Origin: Actinomadura latina NBRC 106108
Lineage (GTDB): Bacteria; Actinomycetota; Actinomycetes; Streptosporangiales; Streptosporangiaceae
Direction: 5' to 3'
Length of the DNA stretch: 64,000 nucleotides
Assembly (NCBI RefSeq): GCF_001552195.1
Contig: NZ_BCQS01000003.1
Span: forward strand, 992,001 to 1,056,000
Shown: one piece after another, positions 48,050 to 56,242 of the stretch
Numbering within the stretch: position 1 is the first letter of the stretch
Layout of the letters: every line of letters starts with the position of its first letter
The notes under the pieces: generated by a model
The model's input: the letters and a program-made list of their open reading frames with translations, nothing else
Told to the model about the DNA's origin: nothing
Database searches by the model: none
Made by a program: the position numbers and the translations under genes

Positions 48050-49384
48050 TCAGGGGCGTCCGAGGGCCCGGTAGTTCCAGCCGGCCGCGCGCCAGCGCTC
48101 GGGGTCGAGCGCGTTGCGCCCGTCCACGATGTTGCGTTCGGCGACGACTTCGGCGAGCGCGTTCGGGTCCATGCCGCGGAACTCGGCCCACTCGGTCAGC
48201 AGCAGCACGACGTGCGCGCCGCGGGCCGCGGACAGCGTCGAGTCGCCGTACTCCAGTGACGGCTGGGCGCGGCGTGCGTTCCGCATGGCCTGCGGGTCGT
48301 ACACGGTCACCTCGGCGCCCTGGGCCCGTATGGACGCGGCCACGTCCAGCGCGGGGGAGTCGCGGACGTCGTCGGAGTTGGGTTTGAACGCGGCGCCGAG
48401 GACGCCGACCGTCCGCCCGGCGAACGAGCCGCCGAGCAGTTGCCGGGCGAGGTCCACCATCCTTATCCGCCGCCGGATGTTGATCTCATCGACCTCGCGG
48501 AGGAAGGTCAGCGCCTGGTCGGCGCCCAGCTCCCCGGCGCGGGCCATGAACGCCCGGATGTCCTTGGGCAGGCAGCCGCCGCCGAACCCGAGGCCGGGGC
48601 CGAGGAACTTGCCGCCGATCCGGTCGTCGTAGGAGAGCGCCTCGGAGAGCTTCGTCACATCGGCGTGCGCGGCCTCGCAGACCTCCGCCATCGCGTTGAT
48701 GAACGAGATCTTGGTGGCGAGGAACGCGTTGGCCGACACCTTCACCAGTTCCGCGGTCGGGAAGTCGGCGGTGATGAACGGCGTCCCCTCCGCGATCATC
48801 GTCCGGTAGATCTCGCGGAGCACCTTCTCGGCGTGCTCGGCGGCCCCCTGCTCGGCGGGCAGCCCGGCCACGATCCGGTCGGGGTGCAGGGTGTCCTGGA
48901 CGGCGAACCCCTCGCGCAGGAACTCCGGGTTCCACGCGAGCACGGCGTCGCCGCCGGCCGGCGCGACCCTGTTCAGGGTCTCCGCCAGCCCCGCCGCCGT
49001 CCCCACCGGCACGGTGGACTTCCCCACGATGAGGCAGGGCCGCTGAAGCAGGGGCGCCAGCGAGGCGATCGCCTCGTCGACGTAGCTCAGGTCGGCCGCG
49101 TACTCCCCGGCCTTCTGCGGCGTCCCCACGCACAGGAAGTGGACGTCGCCGAACTCCGCGGCCTGCTTGTAGGACGTGGTGAACCGCAGCCGCCCGGTCT
49201 CCAGGCCCCGCCGCAGGACGGGCTCCAGCCCCGGCTCGTAGAACGGCAGGTCGCCGTCCGACAGCCGTGCGATCCGCTCGGCGTCCACGTCGAGGCCGAG
49301 CACCTCGAATCCCAGGTCGGCCATGCACGCCGCATGCGTGGCGCCCAGGTAACCCGTTCCGATGACCGTCAGCCGGTACGTCAA
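48050..49384 (-). CDS. UDP-glucose 6-dehydrogenase
   Basis: 444 residues of the UDP-glucose/GDP-mannose dehydrogenase family. It oxidises UDP-glucose to UDP-glucuronate with 2 NAD+. It has the Rossmann start VIGTGYLGATHAACMADLG, the central helical domain with EFLREGFAVQDTLHPDRI, the catalytic Cys in GLGFGGGCLPKDIRAF near 272, and C-terminal GAAFKPNSDDVRDSPA. It supplies uronic acid for an envelope polysaccharide. The sugar identity is inferred from the family; a GDP-mannose enzyme is less likely. Confidence 0.9.
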   Translation of the reverse strand: MTYRLTVIGTGYLGATHAACMADLGFEVLGLDVDAERIARLSDGDLPFYEPGLEPVLRRGLETGRLRFTTSYKQAAEFGDVHFLCVGTPQKAGEYAADLSYVDEAIASLAPLLQRPCLIVGKSTVPVGTAAGLAETLNRVAPAGGDAVLAWNPEFLREGFAVQDTLHPDRIVAGLPAEQGAAEHAEKVLREIYRTMIAEGTPFITADFPTAELVKVSANAFLATKISFINAMAEVCEAAHADVTKLSEALSYDDRIGGKFLGPGLGFGGGCLPKDIRAFMARAGELGADQALTFLREVDEINIRRRIRMVDLARQLLGGSFAGRTVGVLGAAFKPNSDDVRDSPALDVAASIRAQGAEVTVYDPQAMRNARRAQPSLEYGDSTLSAARGAHVVLLLTEWAEFRGMDPNALAEVVAERNIVDGRNALDPERWRAAGWNYRALGRP

Positions 49385-49498
49385 GACCCGCTCCCTTCGA
49401 TTCGCGGTCGCCGACTAGCGGCCTTGGTGGAAACGTGCCCGCTCCGGGCCCGTACCCGCGCCGCCCGGCAGGCCCTACTGGCGGGTAGCATCTGCGGC

Positions 49499-50668
49499 AT
49501 GAGTTCTGACTTTCCCACGTATGCGCCGTCCGAGGAGCATGAGCTGCTGCGGCGTACGGTGCGTGAGCTGGCCGATGCCAAGATCGCTCCTTTCGCGGCG
49601 GAGGTGGACGAGGAGTCCCGGTTCCCGCAGGAGGCCCTGGAGGCGCTGGTCGCCAATGACCTGCATGCGGTGCACGTGCCCGAATCGTACGGGGGCGGTG
49701 GAGCGGACGCGCTGGCGACGGTGATCGTGATCGAGGAGGTCGCGCGTGCGTGCGGGTCGTCGTCGCTGATTCCGGCGGTGAACAAGCTGGGCACGGTGCC
49801 GGTGCTGCTGGCCGGTTCGGAGGAGCTGAAGAAGAAGTACCTGGCGCCGGTGGCGCGGGGTGAGGCGATGTTCTCCTATGCGCTGTCGGAGGCCGAGGCG
49901 GGGTCGGACGCGGCGGGGATGAAGACCCGCGCGGTGCGCGACGGCGGGGACTGGGTGCTCAATGGCGCCAAGATGTGGATCACCAATGCGGGGGTGTCGG
50001 AGTTCTACACGGTGATGGCGGTGACCGATCCGGCCGCCGGTGCCCGGGGCATCTCGGCGTTCGTGGTGGAGAAGTCCGATCCGGGCGTGTCGTTTGGGGC
50101 CAAGGAGCGCAAGCTGGGGATCAAGGGGTCCCCGACCCGGCAGGTGATCTTCGAGGACACCCGGATTCCGGCGGATCGGATCATCGGTGCGGAGGGGACG
50201 GGGTTCAAGACGGCGCTGGCGACGCTGGACCACACGCGGATCACGATCGCGGCGCAGGCGCTGGGGATCGCGCAGGGCGCGCTGGATTTCGCGTTGGGGT
50301 ATGTGAAGGAGCGCCGGCAGTTCGGCAAGCCGATCGCGGATTTCCAGGGTGTGCAGTTCATGCTGGCCGATATGGCGATGCGGCTGGAGGGGGCGCGGCA
50401 GCTGACCTACCACGCGGCGATCAAGTCCGAGCGGGCGATGCACGGTGAGAAGATCCCCGATCTGACGTTCGTGTCGTCGGCGTGCAAGGCGCTGGCTTCG
50501 GATGTGGCGATGGATGTGACCACCGACGCGGTCCAGTTGCTGGGCGGGTATGGGTACACGCGGGAGTTCCCGGTGGAGCGGATGATGCGCGACGCCAAGA
50601 TCACCCAGATCTACGAGGGCACCAACCAGATCCAGCGCATGGTCATGGCCCGCCAGCTCCTCAAGTAG
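49499..50668 (+). CDS. acyl-CoA dehydrogenase
   Basis: 389 residues, full length for the FAD acyl-CoA dehydrogenase family. Seen in order: the N-terminal helical domain (EHELLRRTVRELADAKIAP), the flavin-binding YALSEAEAGSDAAGM near 122, WITNAGVSEFYTVMAVT near 159, GIKGSPTRQVIFEDTRIP near 205, and YGYTREFPVERMMRDAKI near 350. The catalytic Glu lies in IYEGTNQIQR near 372. It resembles short/branched-chain acyl-CoA dehydrogenases. Codon choice is slightly less extreme than in its neighbours. No clear ribosome binding site precedes the ATG, and TAGCAT ends 7 bases before it, so a leaderless transcript is possible. Confidence 0.95.
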   Translation: MSSDFPTYAPSEEHELLRRTVRELADAKIAPFAAEVDEESRFPQEALEALVANDLHAVHVPESYGGGGADALATVIVIEEVARACGSSSLIPAVNKLGTVPVLLAGSEELKKKYLAPVARGEAMFSYALSEAEAGSDAAGMKTRAVRDGGDWVLNGAKMWITNAGVSEFYTVMAVTDPAAGARGISAFVVEKSDPGVSFGAKERKLGIKGSPTRQVIFEDTRIPADRIIGAEGTGFKTALATLDHTRITIAAQALGIAQGALDFALGYVKERRQFGKPIADFQGVQFMLADMAMRLEGARQLTYHAAIKSERAMHGEKIPDLTFVSSACKALASDVAMDVTTDAVQLLGGYGYTREFPVERMMRDAKITQIYEGTNQIQRMVMARQLLK

Positions 50669-50675
50669 CCGCGGA

Positions 50676-50705
50676 AGGCCGGGGGCGGAAACGTGCCCCC
50701 GGCCT
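50676..50705. terminator. hairpin between acyl-CoA dehydrogenase and TetR gene
   Basis: A perfect 11-bp stem (50676-50686 with 50695-50705) with an 8-base loop lies between two convergent genes and just touches the TetR stop. A bidirectional terminator is likely. Confidence 0.75.
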
Positions 50706-51268
50706 CACGGAGCAGATGTGGGGCCGAGGACCAGGGCGGCGGCGAGGTCGAGGACGTCCGCACGGTCGCGGCCCTCGTGGTCGGCCGCGAGGGAATGGTG
50801 CCCGATCGCCACGCAGAAGGCGATCAGGCTGCGGGCCTCGATCTCGTCGGGATCGGAGCAGAAGGTGCCGATCATTTCGCGCAGCAGGCCCATGCGCCGG
50901 TTGTCCACCCGCCGCAGGCGTTTGGCCACCGCCTCGTCCCGCCGGGCCCAGTCGCGCACGGCGAGGTCGAGGGGAAGCAGCCGCTCGCTGGAGAAGGTGA
51001 GCGCGCCCGCCCGCCGGGCCTTGGCCTTCGGGTCGCCGCCCGTCTCCTCGACCCGGTCGATCACCTCGTCGACGCTCTCCCGCTCCCAGGCGTCCAGCAT
51101 GGCCTCCAGCAGCGCGCCGCGGTCGGCGAAGTACCCGTAGAAGCCGCCCTTGGTGACGCCGAGCCGTTTGGCCAGCGCCTCGACGCGCACGGCGTCCGGG
51201 CCGCCCGTGGCCAGCACGCGCAGACCCTCCTCGATCCAGTGTTCCCGCGGTGTCCGGGGAGCGCCCAT
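50705..51268 (-). CDS. TetR-family transcriptional regulator
   Basis: 187 residues. HTH residues about 25-57 (VRVEALAKRLGVTKGGFYGYFADRGALLEAM) are typical of TetR. The C-terminal domain is of the short helical type (RLLPLDLAVRDWARRDEAVAKRL, then DPDEIEARSLIAFCVAIGHH). It is divergent from the DUF2867 gene across two identical palindromes, so it very likely represses that gene and itself. The inducer is unknown. Confidence 0.92.
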   Translation of the reverse strand: MGAPRTPREHWIEEGLRVLATGGPDAVRVEALAKRLGVTKGGFYGYFADRGALLEAMLDAWERESVDEVIDRVEETGGDPKAKARRAGALTFSSERLLPLDLAVRDWARRDEAVAKRLRRVDNRRMGLLREMIGTFCSDPDEIEARSLIAFCVAIGHHSLAADHEGRDRADVLDLAAALVLGPTSAP

Positions 51269-51286
51269 GGTGTGTCCCGCCTCACA

Positions 51287-51336
51287 TATACGCAGCCGTA
51301 TAAACAGGTTAGCCTGCCGTTATACGTAACCGTATA
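51287..51336. promoter_or_regulatory. twin TetR operators TATACG-N4-CGTATA
   Basis: Two copies of the same inverted repeat lie at 51287-51302 and 51321-51336, with spacers CAGC and TAAC. Their centres are 34 bases apart within the 127-base divergent promoter. Identical arms and their position make these strong operator candidates for the adjacent TetR protein. Confidence 0.85.
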
Positions 51337-51395
51337 CCTGCGGGGCGGTGAGACGACCGCCAACGTCATCGTTCGCACGCCCTGATGAGGTGAAG

Positions 51396-51998
51396 ATGCG
51401 ACTTTCCAACTCGGCCCACGCGCGGCAGCCATGGCGAATCCACGCCATCGCACCCGACTTCCATGTGCAGGACGTGTGGTCCTACCGCACCCCCGGCGCT
51501 GGACCGGACGACTTTCCCGTAATGCTCGCGCTGATGGAGAACGCCGGCGGATTCAGCCACCAGCCCCGTCCGGTCAAGCTCCTGTTCGCGGTGCGCTGGA
51601 CACTCGGTCGCCTCCTCGGATGGGACAAGCCCGGCACGGGCCTCGGGACCAGAGTGGAATCGCTGCGCGATCGGCTGCCGGCCGACCTCGCCGAGACCAC
51701 CGCCCAGGACTCCGGCGGCTCGCCGTTCACCCCCGTGTACCGGCTCGGCAACGAGGACGTCCGTGAACTGGCGAACAAGACCGTCCACGGCGTCATGCAC
51801 CTGGGATGGGCGCCGACCGCCGCCGGCGACTACGAGCTGCGGATGGCCGTCCTGGTCAAGCCGAACGGCTGGTTGGGACGGCTCTACATGGCCCTCATCG
51901 CACCGTTCCGCCACCTCATCGTCTACCCGATGCTGACCCGCCAATGGGAACGCGTGTGGGGAAACCGCCCTCCGGACGCCATGGGCGGCCTCGCTTGA
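51396..51998 (+). CDS. DUF2867-family protein
   Basis: 200 residues from the ATG at 51396, with GAGGTGA upstream. The pattern fits DUF2867: DFHVQDVWSYRTPGAG, ALMENAGGF, a central linker with LLFAVRWTLGRLLGWDKPG, LANKTVHGVMHLGWAP near 130, and YELRMAVLVKPNGWLGRLYMA-like region near 150-170. Function is unknown. The C-terminal segment (YMALIAPFRHLIVYPML) is hydrophobic enough for membrane contact. It is controlled, by position, by the divergent TetR regulator. Confidence 0.8.
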   Translation: MRLSNSAHARQPWRIHAIAPDFHVQDVWSYRTPGAGPDDFPVMLALMENAGGFSHQPRPVKLLFAVRWTLGRLLGWDKPGTGLGTRVESLRDRLPADLAETTAQDSGGSPFTPVYRLGNEDVRELANKTVHGVMHLGWAPTAAGDYELRMAVLVKPNGWLGRLYMALIAPFRHLIVYPMLTRQWERVWGNRPPDAMGGLA

Positions 51999-52061
51999 TG
52001 CCGATGCGCCTGAAGTAGCCCGGCGTTGACTTTCTCACAAAATCCATGTTCGATCCATCGC

Positions 52062-52820
52062 ATGGAAGGTTCGGAGCGAGTCGCTGCGCTCATTGAGCGG
52101 TTGCGGACCACCGAGCACGTCACGGTGGTCGAGCTGGCCGAGGAGACCGGTGCGTCCGAGATGACGATACGGCGCGACCTCGACCAGCTCGCCGGGCGCG
52201 GTGTGCTGCGGCGGGTGCGGGGCGGCGCGGTGAGCCTGCTGCTGCGCGGTGAGGCGATGCCCTTCGCCGTCCGCGAGCAGGAGGCCGCCGGCGCCAAGGA
52301 GCGCATCGCCGCCGAGGTGGACGGCCTGCTCGCCGACGGCGAGGCGGTCATCCTGGACGGCGGCACCACCACGCTCACCGTCGCCCGCGCGATCACCGCG
52401 CGGCGGCTCACCGTCGTCCCGCTCGACCTGCACGCGGCGAACGCGCTCAGCGGCGCCCCGCAGGTGCGGCTGCTCGTCCCCGGCGGGCGGACCGCTCCCG
52501 GGGCGCTCGCGTTCACCGGGCCGCTGACCGAGGCGTCGCTGGCCACGCTGCGCGTCGACACCGCCGTCCTCGGGGTGTGCGGGCTTTCGCCCGAGCACGG
52601 GCTCACCGCCCACGAACTCGACGAGGTCCCGGTCAAGCGGGCCGCGATCGCCTCGGCCCGGCGCGTCGTCGCCGTCTGCGACGGAACCAAGTTCGGGCGT
52701 ACCGGGCTCGGGCTCGTGTGCCCCGTCACCACGCTCGACATGGTGATCACCGATCGCTCCGCGCCGGCGGCCGCCGTGTCGCGCCTCCGCGACGCCGGGG
52801 TGGACGTCCGCCTTGTCTGA
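52062..52820 (+). CDS. DeoR-family transcriptional regulator
   Basis: 252 residues. The N-terminal helix-turn-helix (ERVAALIERLRTTEHVTVVELAEE, then SEMTIRRDLDQLAGRG) is the DeoR type. The C-terminal sugar-phosphate sensor domain has ADGEAVILDGGTTTLTVARAI near 86 and FVGxx-like AVLGVCGLSPEHGLTAHELDEVPVKRA near 168. It probably represses a sugar- or nucleoside-related operon, including the MFS gene that overlaps its end by 8 bases. Confidence 0.9.
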   Translation: MEGSERVAALIERLRTTEHVTVVELAEETGASEMTIRRDLDQLAGRGVLRRVRGGAVSLLLRGEAMPFAVREQEAAGAKERIAAEVDGLLADGEAVILDGGTTTLTVARAITARRLTVVPLDLHAANALSGAPQVRLLVPGGRTAPGALAFTGPLTEASLATLRVDTAVLGVCGLSPEHGLTAHELDEVPVKRAAIASARRVVAVCDGTKFGRTGLGLVCPVTTLDMVITDRSAPAAAVSRLRDAGVDVRLV

Positions 52821-54042
52821 TCCACAGCGGTCGTTGCGCGCGGGCCGGATCGCCACCTTCGCCTACTTCGGGCTGAACGGCTTCCTGCTGGGACTGTGGA
52901 TCGTCCACATCCCGGTCATCGAGGACCGCGCGGGGATCGGCCACGCCGTCCTCGGCTGGCTCCTGCTCCTGCTCGGCGCCGGAGCCCTCGGCGGAATGCA
53001 GATCGCCGGGCGTCTCACCGACCGCGCCGGCGCCCGCGTCGTCGTGCCGCTCAGCGCCGCCGTGTGCAGCGCCGCGCTGGTTCTGCCGGGCGTGGCCGCC
53101 GACGCCTGGACGCTCGGCGCGGCACTGCTGGTGTTCGGCGTCGGCAACGGCGCGCTGGACGTCTCCATGAACGCGCACGCCGTCCAGGTGGAACGCGGCT
53201 ACCGGCGGCCCGTCATGTCCGCCTTCCACGCGACCTTCTCCCTCGGCGGCGTCCTCGCCGCGCTGGTCGGCGCCCGGACGCTCGGCTGGGGCTGGAGCCC
53301 GGCGGCGACCCTGGGCGCGGTGGCCCTGCTCGGCGGCATCGCCGCCGCCCTGACCGCCCCCGTGCTCCTCCGCCCCGACACTCCCCAGGGCGCCGCACCC
53401 GCCGCTGGAGGACGGACCAGGACACCTCGCCGCATCTGGATGATGGCCGCCCTCGCCCTGATGGTCATGCTGTCCGAGGGCGTGGCCAACGACTGGAGCG
53501 CCCTGCACCTGCGCGACGGACTGGACGCGTCCGCCGCCACCGCCGCACTCGCCTACGGGGCCTTCGCCACCGCCATGACCGTCGGCCGCCTGCTGGCCGA
53601 CCGGGTGGCGGCGCGCTTCGGCCCGGTGGCCGTCCTCCGCTACGGTGCCGGCCTGGCCGCGCTGGGGCTGGCGGTGGCGGCGCTGTCCCCCCGGATCCCG
53701 TCCGCCCTCACCGGGTGGGCCCTGTTCGGCGCCGGGCTCTCCGGCTGCGTCCCGCAGCTCTTCAGCGCGGCGGGCCACCACGACCCGGACGCCGTCGGCG
53801 CCAACGTCTCCCGGGTCGCCGGCCTCGGCTACCTCGGCATGCTCGCCGGACCCGCCGTCATCGGACCCTTGACCGACCTCGTGCCGCTCAACCTCACGTT
53901 CTTCCTGCCGGTAGCCCTCTGCGTCGTCGCCGCGTCCACCGCAGGCATCCTGCGTCCGCCGCGCGGCCCCCTCGACAAGGCCCGCCCCACCGAACCGGAC
54001 GCGTCCGCCGACCCGACCGCCACGTCCGGCCCGCACCGCTGA
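52813..54042 (+). CDS. MFS transporter
   Basis: 409 residues from a TTG start inside the end of the DeoR gene. About 12 membrane segments can be drawn, for example FAYFGLNGFLLGLWIVHIPV, GWLLLLLGAGALGGMQIAG, and the typical motif A-like GRLTDRAGARVVV after segment 2. It resembles the YbjJ-like branch of the major facilitator superfamily. The substrate is unknown; the coupled DeoR regulator hints at a sugar or a sugar derivative. The C-terminal tail is Pro/Thr-rich. Confidence 0.88.
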   Translation: MSDPQRSLRAGRIATFAYFGLNGFLLGLWIVHIPVIEDRAGIGHAVLGWLLLLLGAGALGGMQIAGRLTDRAGARVVVPLSAAVCSAALVLPGVAADAWTLGAALLVFGVGNGALDVSMNAHAVQVERGYRRPVMSAFHATFSLGGVLAALVGARTLGWGWSPAATLGAVALLGGIAAALTAPVLLRPDTPQGAAPAAGGRTRTPRRIWMMAALALMVMLSEGVANDWSALHLRDGLDASAATAALAYGAFATAMTVGRLLADRVAARFGPVAVLRYGAGLAALGLAVAALSPRIPSALTGWALFGAGLSGCVPQLFSAAGHHDPDAVGANVSRVAGLGYLGMLAGPAVIGPLTDLVPLNLTFFLPVALCVVAASTAGILRPPRGPLDKARPTEPDASADPTATSGPHR

Positions 54043-54154
54043 CCACCGCGCCGTCTCGACGGCACCACCTCGCCCCGCAGCCGGCGCGGCGAGGGCGCTC
54101 GACACGCCGCGTCCGCCGGCACCGCGTTCAGCGCGCCCAGAGGTGATGTTCAGA

Positions 54155-54188
54155 TTGCGTCACGGTAAGCGATTAATCCGTGACACAA
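54155..54188. promoter_or_regulatory. inverted repeat upstream of the ATP-binding regulator
   Basis: TTGCGTCACGG (54155-54165) and CCGTGACACAA (54178-54188) match at 10 of 11 positions with a 12-base spacer. It lies about 65 bases before the start at 54253 and looks like an operator. Confidence 0.5.
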
Positions 54189-54252
54189 TGACGAGATTCC
54201 CCGTGCATCTGCCAGTCGGTGATCATCCCCGAATGTGAAGCAGGAGTTCTCG

Positions 54253-54765
54253 ATGCCGGTGTCCGTTGCCACCATGCCTGAGACACGTCCCCCGGCCGGT
54301 GCCGGAACCCGTCGCACGGAGGTGCTCGGGCTGGCGGCGCTGCCGTCCGCGGTGCCGGCCGCGTGGCACTTCGCCCGCGCGCTGCTGGGAGCTTGGGAGG
54401 TGGGGGAGGCCCGCCGGTGGGCATGCCAGCAGGTCGTGGCGGAGTTCGCCGGCGACGCGCTGGCGGCGGCGCGCGGTACCGCGATGCTGACGGTGCGGTT
54501 CCGGTTGTGCGCCCGCTACCTCGTCGTCGAAGTCCACGACGACGGCTCAGGGTGGTCGCGGGCCGCGCCGGACGGCAGCGGCCGAGGGCTCCCGCCGATC
54601 GGATCCCTCGCGTCCGAGTGGGGCGTGTACGCGCAGGCGGGCGGCAGAGTGGCGTGGGCCGCCTGGGGGCTCGCCGAGAGCACAGGGTTCGCGAGTGATG
54701 CGAATCCGGCCGACCTGCCATCCGCCGAAGGTCTCATGGATCCGGTAACGCCGCACAACTGGTGA
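54253..54765 (+). CDS. anti-sigma-type ATP-binding protein, degenerate
   Basis: 170 residues from the ATG at 54253 (CAGGAG 6 bases upstream). The central GHKL-like region has ARRWACQQVVAEFAGDALAAARG in the place of the N-box, where the Asn is missing. VEVHDDGSGWSRAAPDGSGRGLPPIGSLASEWGV represents the G-boxes in part. The family is clearly the short HATPase regulators, but ATP binding may be impaired. It has no XRE or DUF397 partner beside it, unlike the copy at 8.3 kb. The last 25 residues look disordered. Confidence 0.7.
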   Translation: MPVSVATMPETRPPAGAGTRRTEVLGLAALPSAVPAAWHFARALLGAWEVGEARRWACQQVVAEFAGDALAAARGTAMLTVRFRLCARYLVVEVHDDGSGWSRAAPDGSGRGLPPIGSLASEWGVYAQAGGRVAWAAWGLAESTGFASDANPADLPSAEGLMDPVTPHNW

Positions 54766-54799
54766 TCAACATCTCACCGCCAGGGCGGAGCAGGCTGCG

Positions 54800-54824
54800 G
54801 GGGACGGGCGGTGGGCCCGTCCCC
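54800..54824. terminator. hairpin between convergent regulator and secreted-protein genes
   Basis: GGGGACGGGC (54800-54809) and GCCCGTCCCC (54815-54824) form a 10-bp stem with a 5-base loop between two convergent genes. Confidence 0.7.
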
Positions 54825-54835
54825 GGGCGTGCGGG

Positions 54836-55324
54836 TCAGTCGTGGGAGATCTTCAGGGTCACCGTGCCGTCCTTGTTCAGGCGGGGACGGAACGTGATGC
54901 CGTTGTAGGTCGCGCTGGTGTTCGTCTTGGCGTCCACCGTGCTGATCATCTTGGTGCTCTTGCTGCGGATGGTGAAGGTCGCCCGGCTGTCGTCGATCTT
55001 GATGTGGATCGGGTCGAGGCCGTACTTCTTGTCGAGCTTGATCGTCTGGCCGTCGCGGACCTTGACCTCGCACTCGGCGTCCGCGCACTCCTTGAGCTCC
55101 TTGTCGCCCTCGGCGGCGGGCGGGGCGGACGGGTCCGCCGCGTCGGAGGACGGCGCCGCGTCGGAGGACGGCGCTGCGGCCGATGGCGCCGCGGACGGGG
55201 CGGCATCGGACACCGCCGGTTCGGGCGGCGGGGCGGCGTAGGCGCTCGCGGCGGCGATGCCGGCGGTGAGCGTCAGCGAGACGGCGGTGGTCGTGGTGAG
55301 CAGGCCGAGAACCCTGATCGACAT
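54836..55324 (-). CDS. secreted protein of unknown function
   Basis: 162 residues from the ATG at 55324 with AGGAG upstream. It has a Sec signal peptide (VLGLLTTTTAVSLTLTAGIAAASAYA, cleavage near residue 30). A low-complexity Ala/Pro/Ser/Asp linker with APSSDA repeats (about 35-70) leads to a compact beta-rich domain (about 80-160) with two Cys (KECADAECEVKV). I recognise no family. An inverted repeat CACTGG-N8-CCAGTG lies at 55358-55377 upstream of the gene. Confidence 0.65.
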   Translation of the reverse strand: MSIRVLGLLTTTTAVSLTLTAGIAAASAYAAPPPEPAVSDAAPSAAPSAAAPSSDAAPSSDAADPSAPPAAEGDKELKECADAECEVKVRDGQTIKLDKKYGLDPIHIKIDDSRATFTIRSKSTKMISTVDAKTNTSATYNGITFRPRLNKDGTVTLKISHD

Positions 55325-55398
55325 CCTCTGGACTCCTGATCGATGACTGCATTCTGTCACTGGTCCGTTACCCAGTGTATTCGATCAAGAACATCCCG

Positions 55399-56199
55399 TC
55401 ATGATCGTTCGTCCACGAGGAGGGTCTGCAGGGCCCGGCCGAGGTCGCCGGAGCGGTCGGCGAGGGTCGCCTCGCAGAGGGCGCTGCCGCCGGGGTCGGC
55501 GTTCAGGGACGCGGCCATGCACAGCCACTCGCCGACCGGGTCGCGGTGCAGGGCGACGGTCAGGTCGGTGTTGATGATCAGCCACTTGGAGAGGTCCAGC
55601 TGGCTGCCGATGCCGGACGCGCTGTCCGCGAGCCTCAGGGCGTGCACCAGTGGCGTGTCGCCCTCGCCGGCCACCAGCGGGATCCGGGACCGGGCCCAGG
55701 TCGTGCCGGGGCCGGGCTCGCCGAAGGAACCCTCGACGGGACGCCACTCCATCGCCGCGAGGTAGCCCTCGACATGCAGGCCGTGCCACGTCCCGAACTC
55801 CGGAGTCGAGCCGGGCAGCGGTGTCGGGGCGGGAGCGTGGCTGACGGGTTCCAGGTGGGACGGCGCCGCCATGATCCGCCAGGCGGTGGCGCGGACGACC
55901 GTCCGTCCCTCGTGGGCGATCTCGCCTTCGAGGAGGCTGACCCGCTTGCCCGGCCGGACGACGCGGACGCCGACGTCGAGCGCGGCGACCGGGACGGGGC
56001 TCAGGATCTCCACCGTGACGCGGGCGATGCGGGTGCCGGGGACGGGGTCGTGCCGCTCGAAGGCCCGTCCGATCAGGGCCGACACCGGGCCGCCGTGCTG
56101 GAAGTCCGGTGACCAGGGGCCCGCCGTGGCGGCGGTGCTGGTGAAGCGGCCGTCGCCCAGCGGCTCGTAGTAGGCCCCGGCGGGCGCGTCCTTGCTCAT
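55399..56199 (-). CDS. TesB-like acyl-CoA thioesterase family protein
   Basis: 266 residues from the ATG at 56199 (GGGAGG upstream). It is a double hot-dog protein: FTSTAATAGPWSPDFQHGGPVSALIGRAFE in the first half and WHGLHVEGYLAAMEWRPVEG plus DSASGIGSQLDLSKWLIINTDLTVALHRDP in the second, with the Asp of the second domain in the TesB-type position. It probably hydrolyses acyl-CoA. A palindrome just upstream suggests control by a TetR-type fatty-acid regulator encoded elsewhere. Confidence 0.88.
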   Translation of the reverse strand: MSKDAPAGAYYEPLGDGRFTSTAATAGPWSPDFQHGGPVSALIGRAFERHDPVPGTRIARVTVEILSPVPVAALDVGVRVVRPGKRVSLLEGEIAHEGRTVVRATAWRIMAAPSHLEPVSHAPAPTPLPGSTPEFGTWHGLHVEGYLAAMEWRPVEGSFGEPGPGTTWARSRIPLVAGEGDTPLVHALRLADSASGIGSQLDLSKWLIINTDLTVALHRDPVGEWLCMAASLNADPGGSALCEATLADRSGDLGRALQTLLVDERS

Positions 56200-56219
56200 G
56201 CGGCTCCCTCCCACGTCCA

Positions 56220-56236
56220 CTAGAACGTTATTCTAG
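56220..56236 (-). promoter_or_regulatory. palindromic operator upstream of the thioesterase
   Basis: CTAGAA-CGTTA-TTCTAG is a perfect 6-5-6 inverted repeat 20 bases before the thioesterase start. It resembles TetR-family lipid-metabolism operators of the TAGAAC...TTCTA kind. The cognate regulator is not visible nearby. Confidence 0.6.
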
Positions 56237-56242
56237 CGGTGC

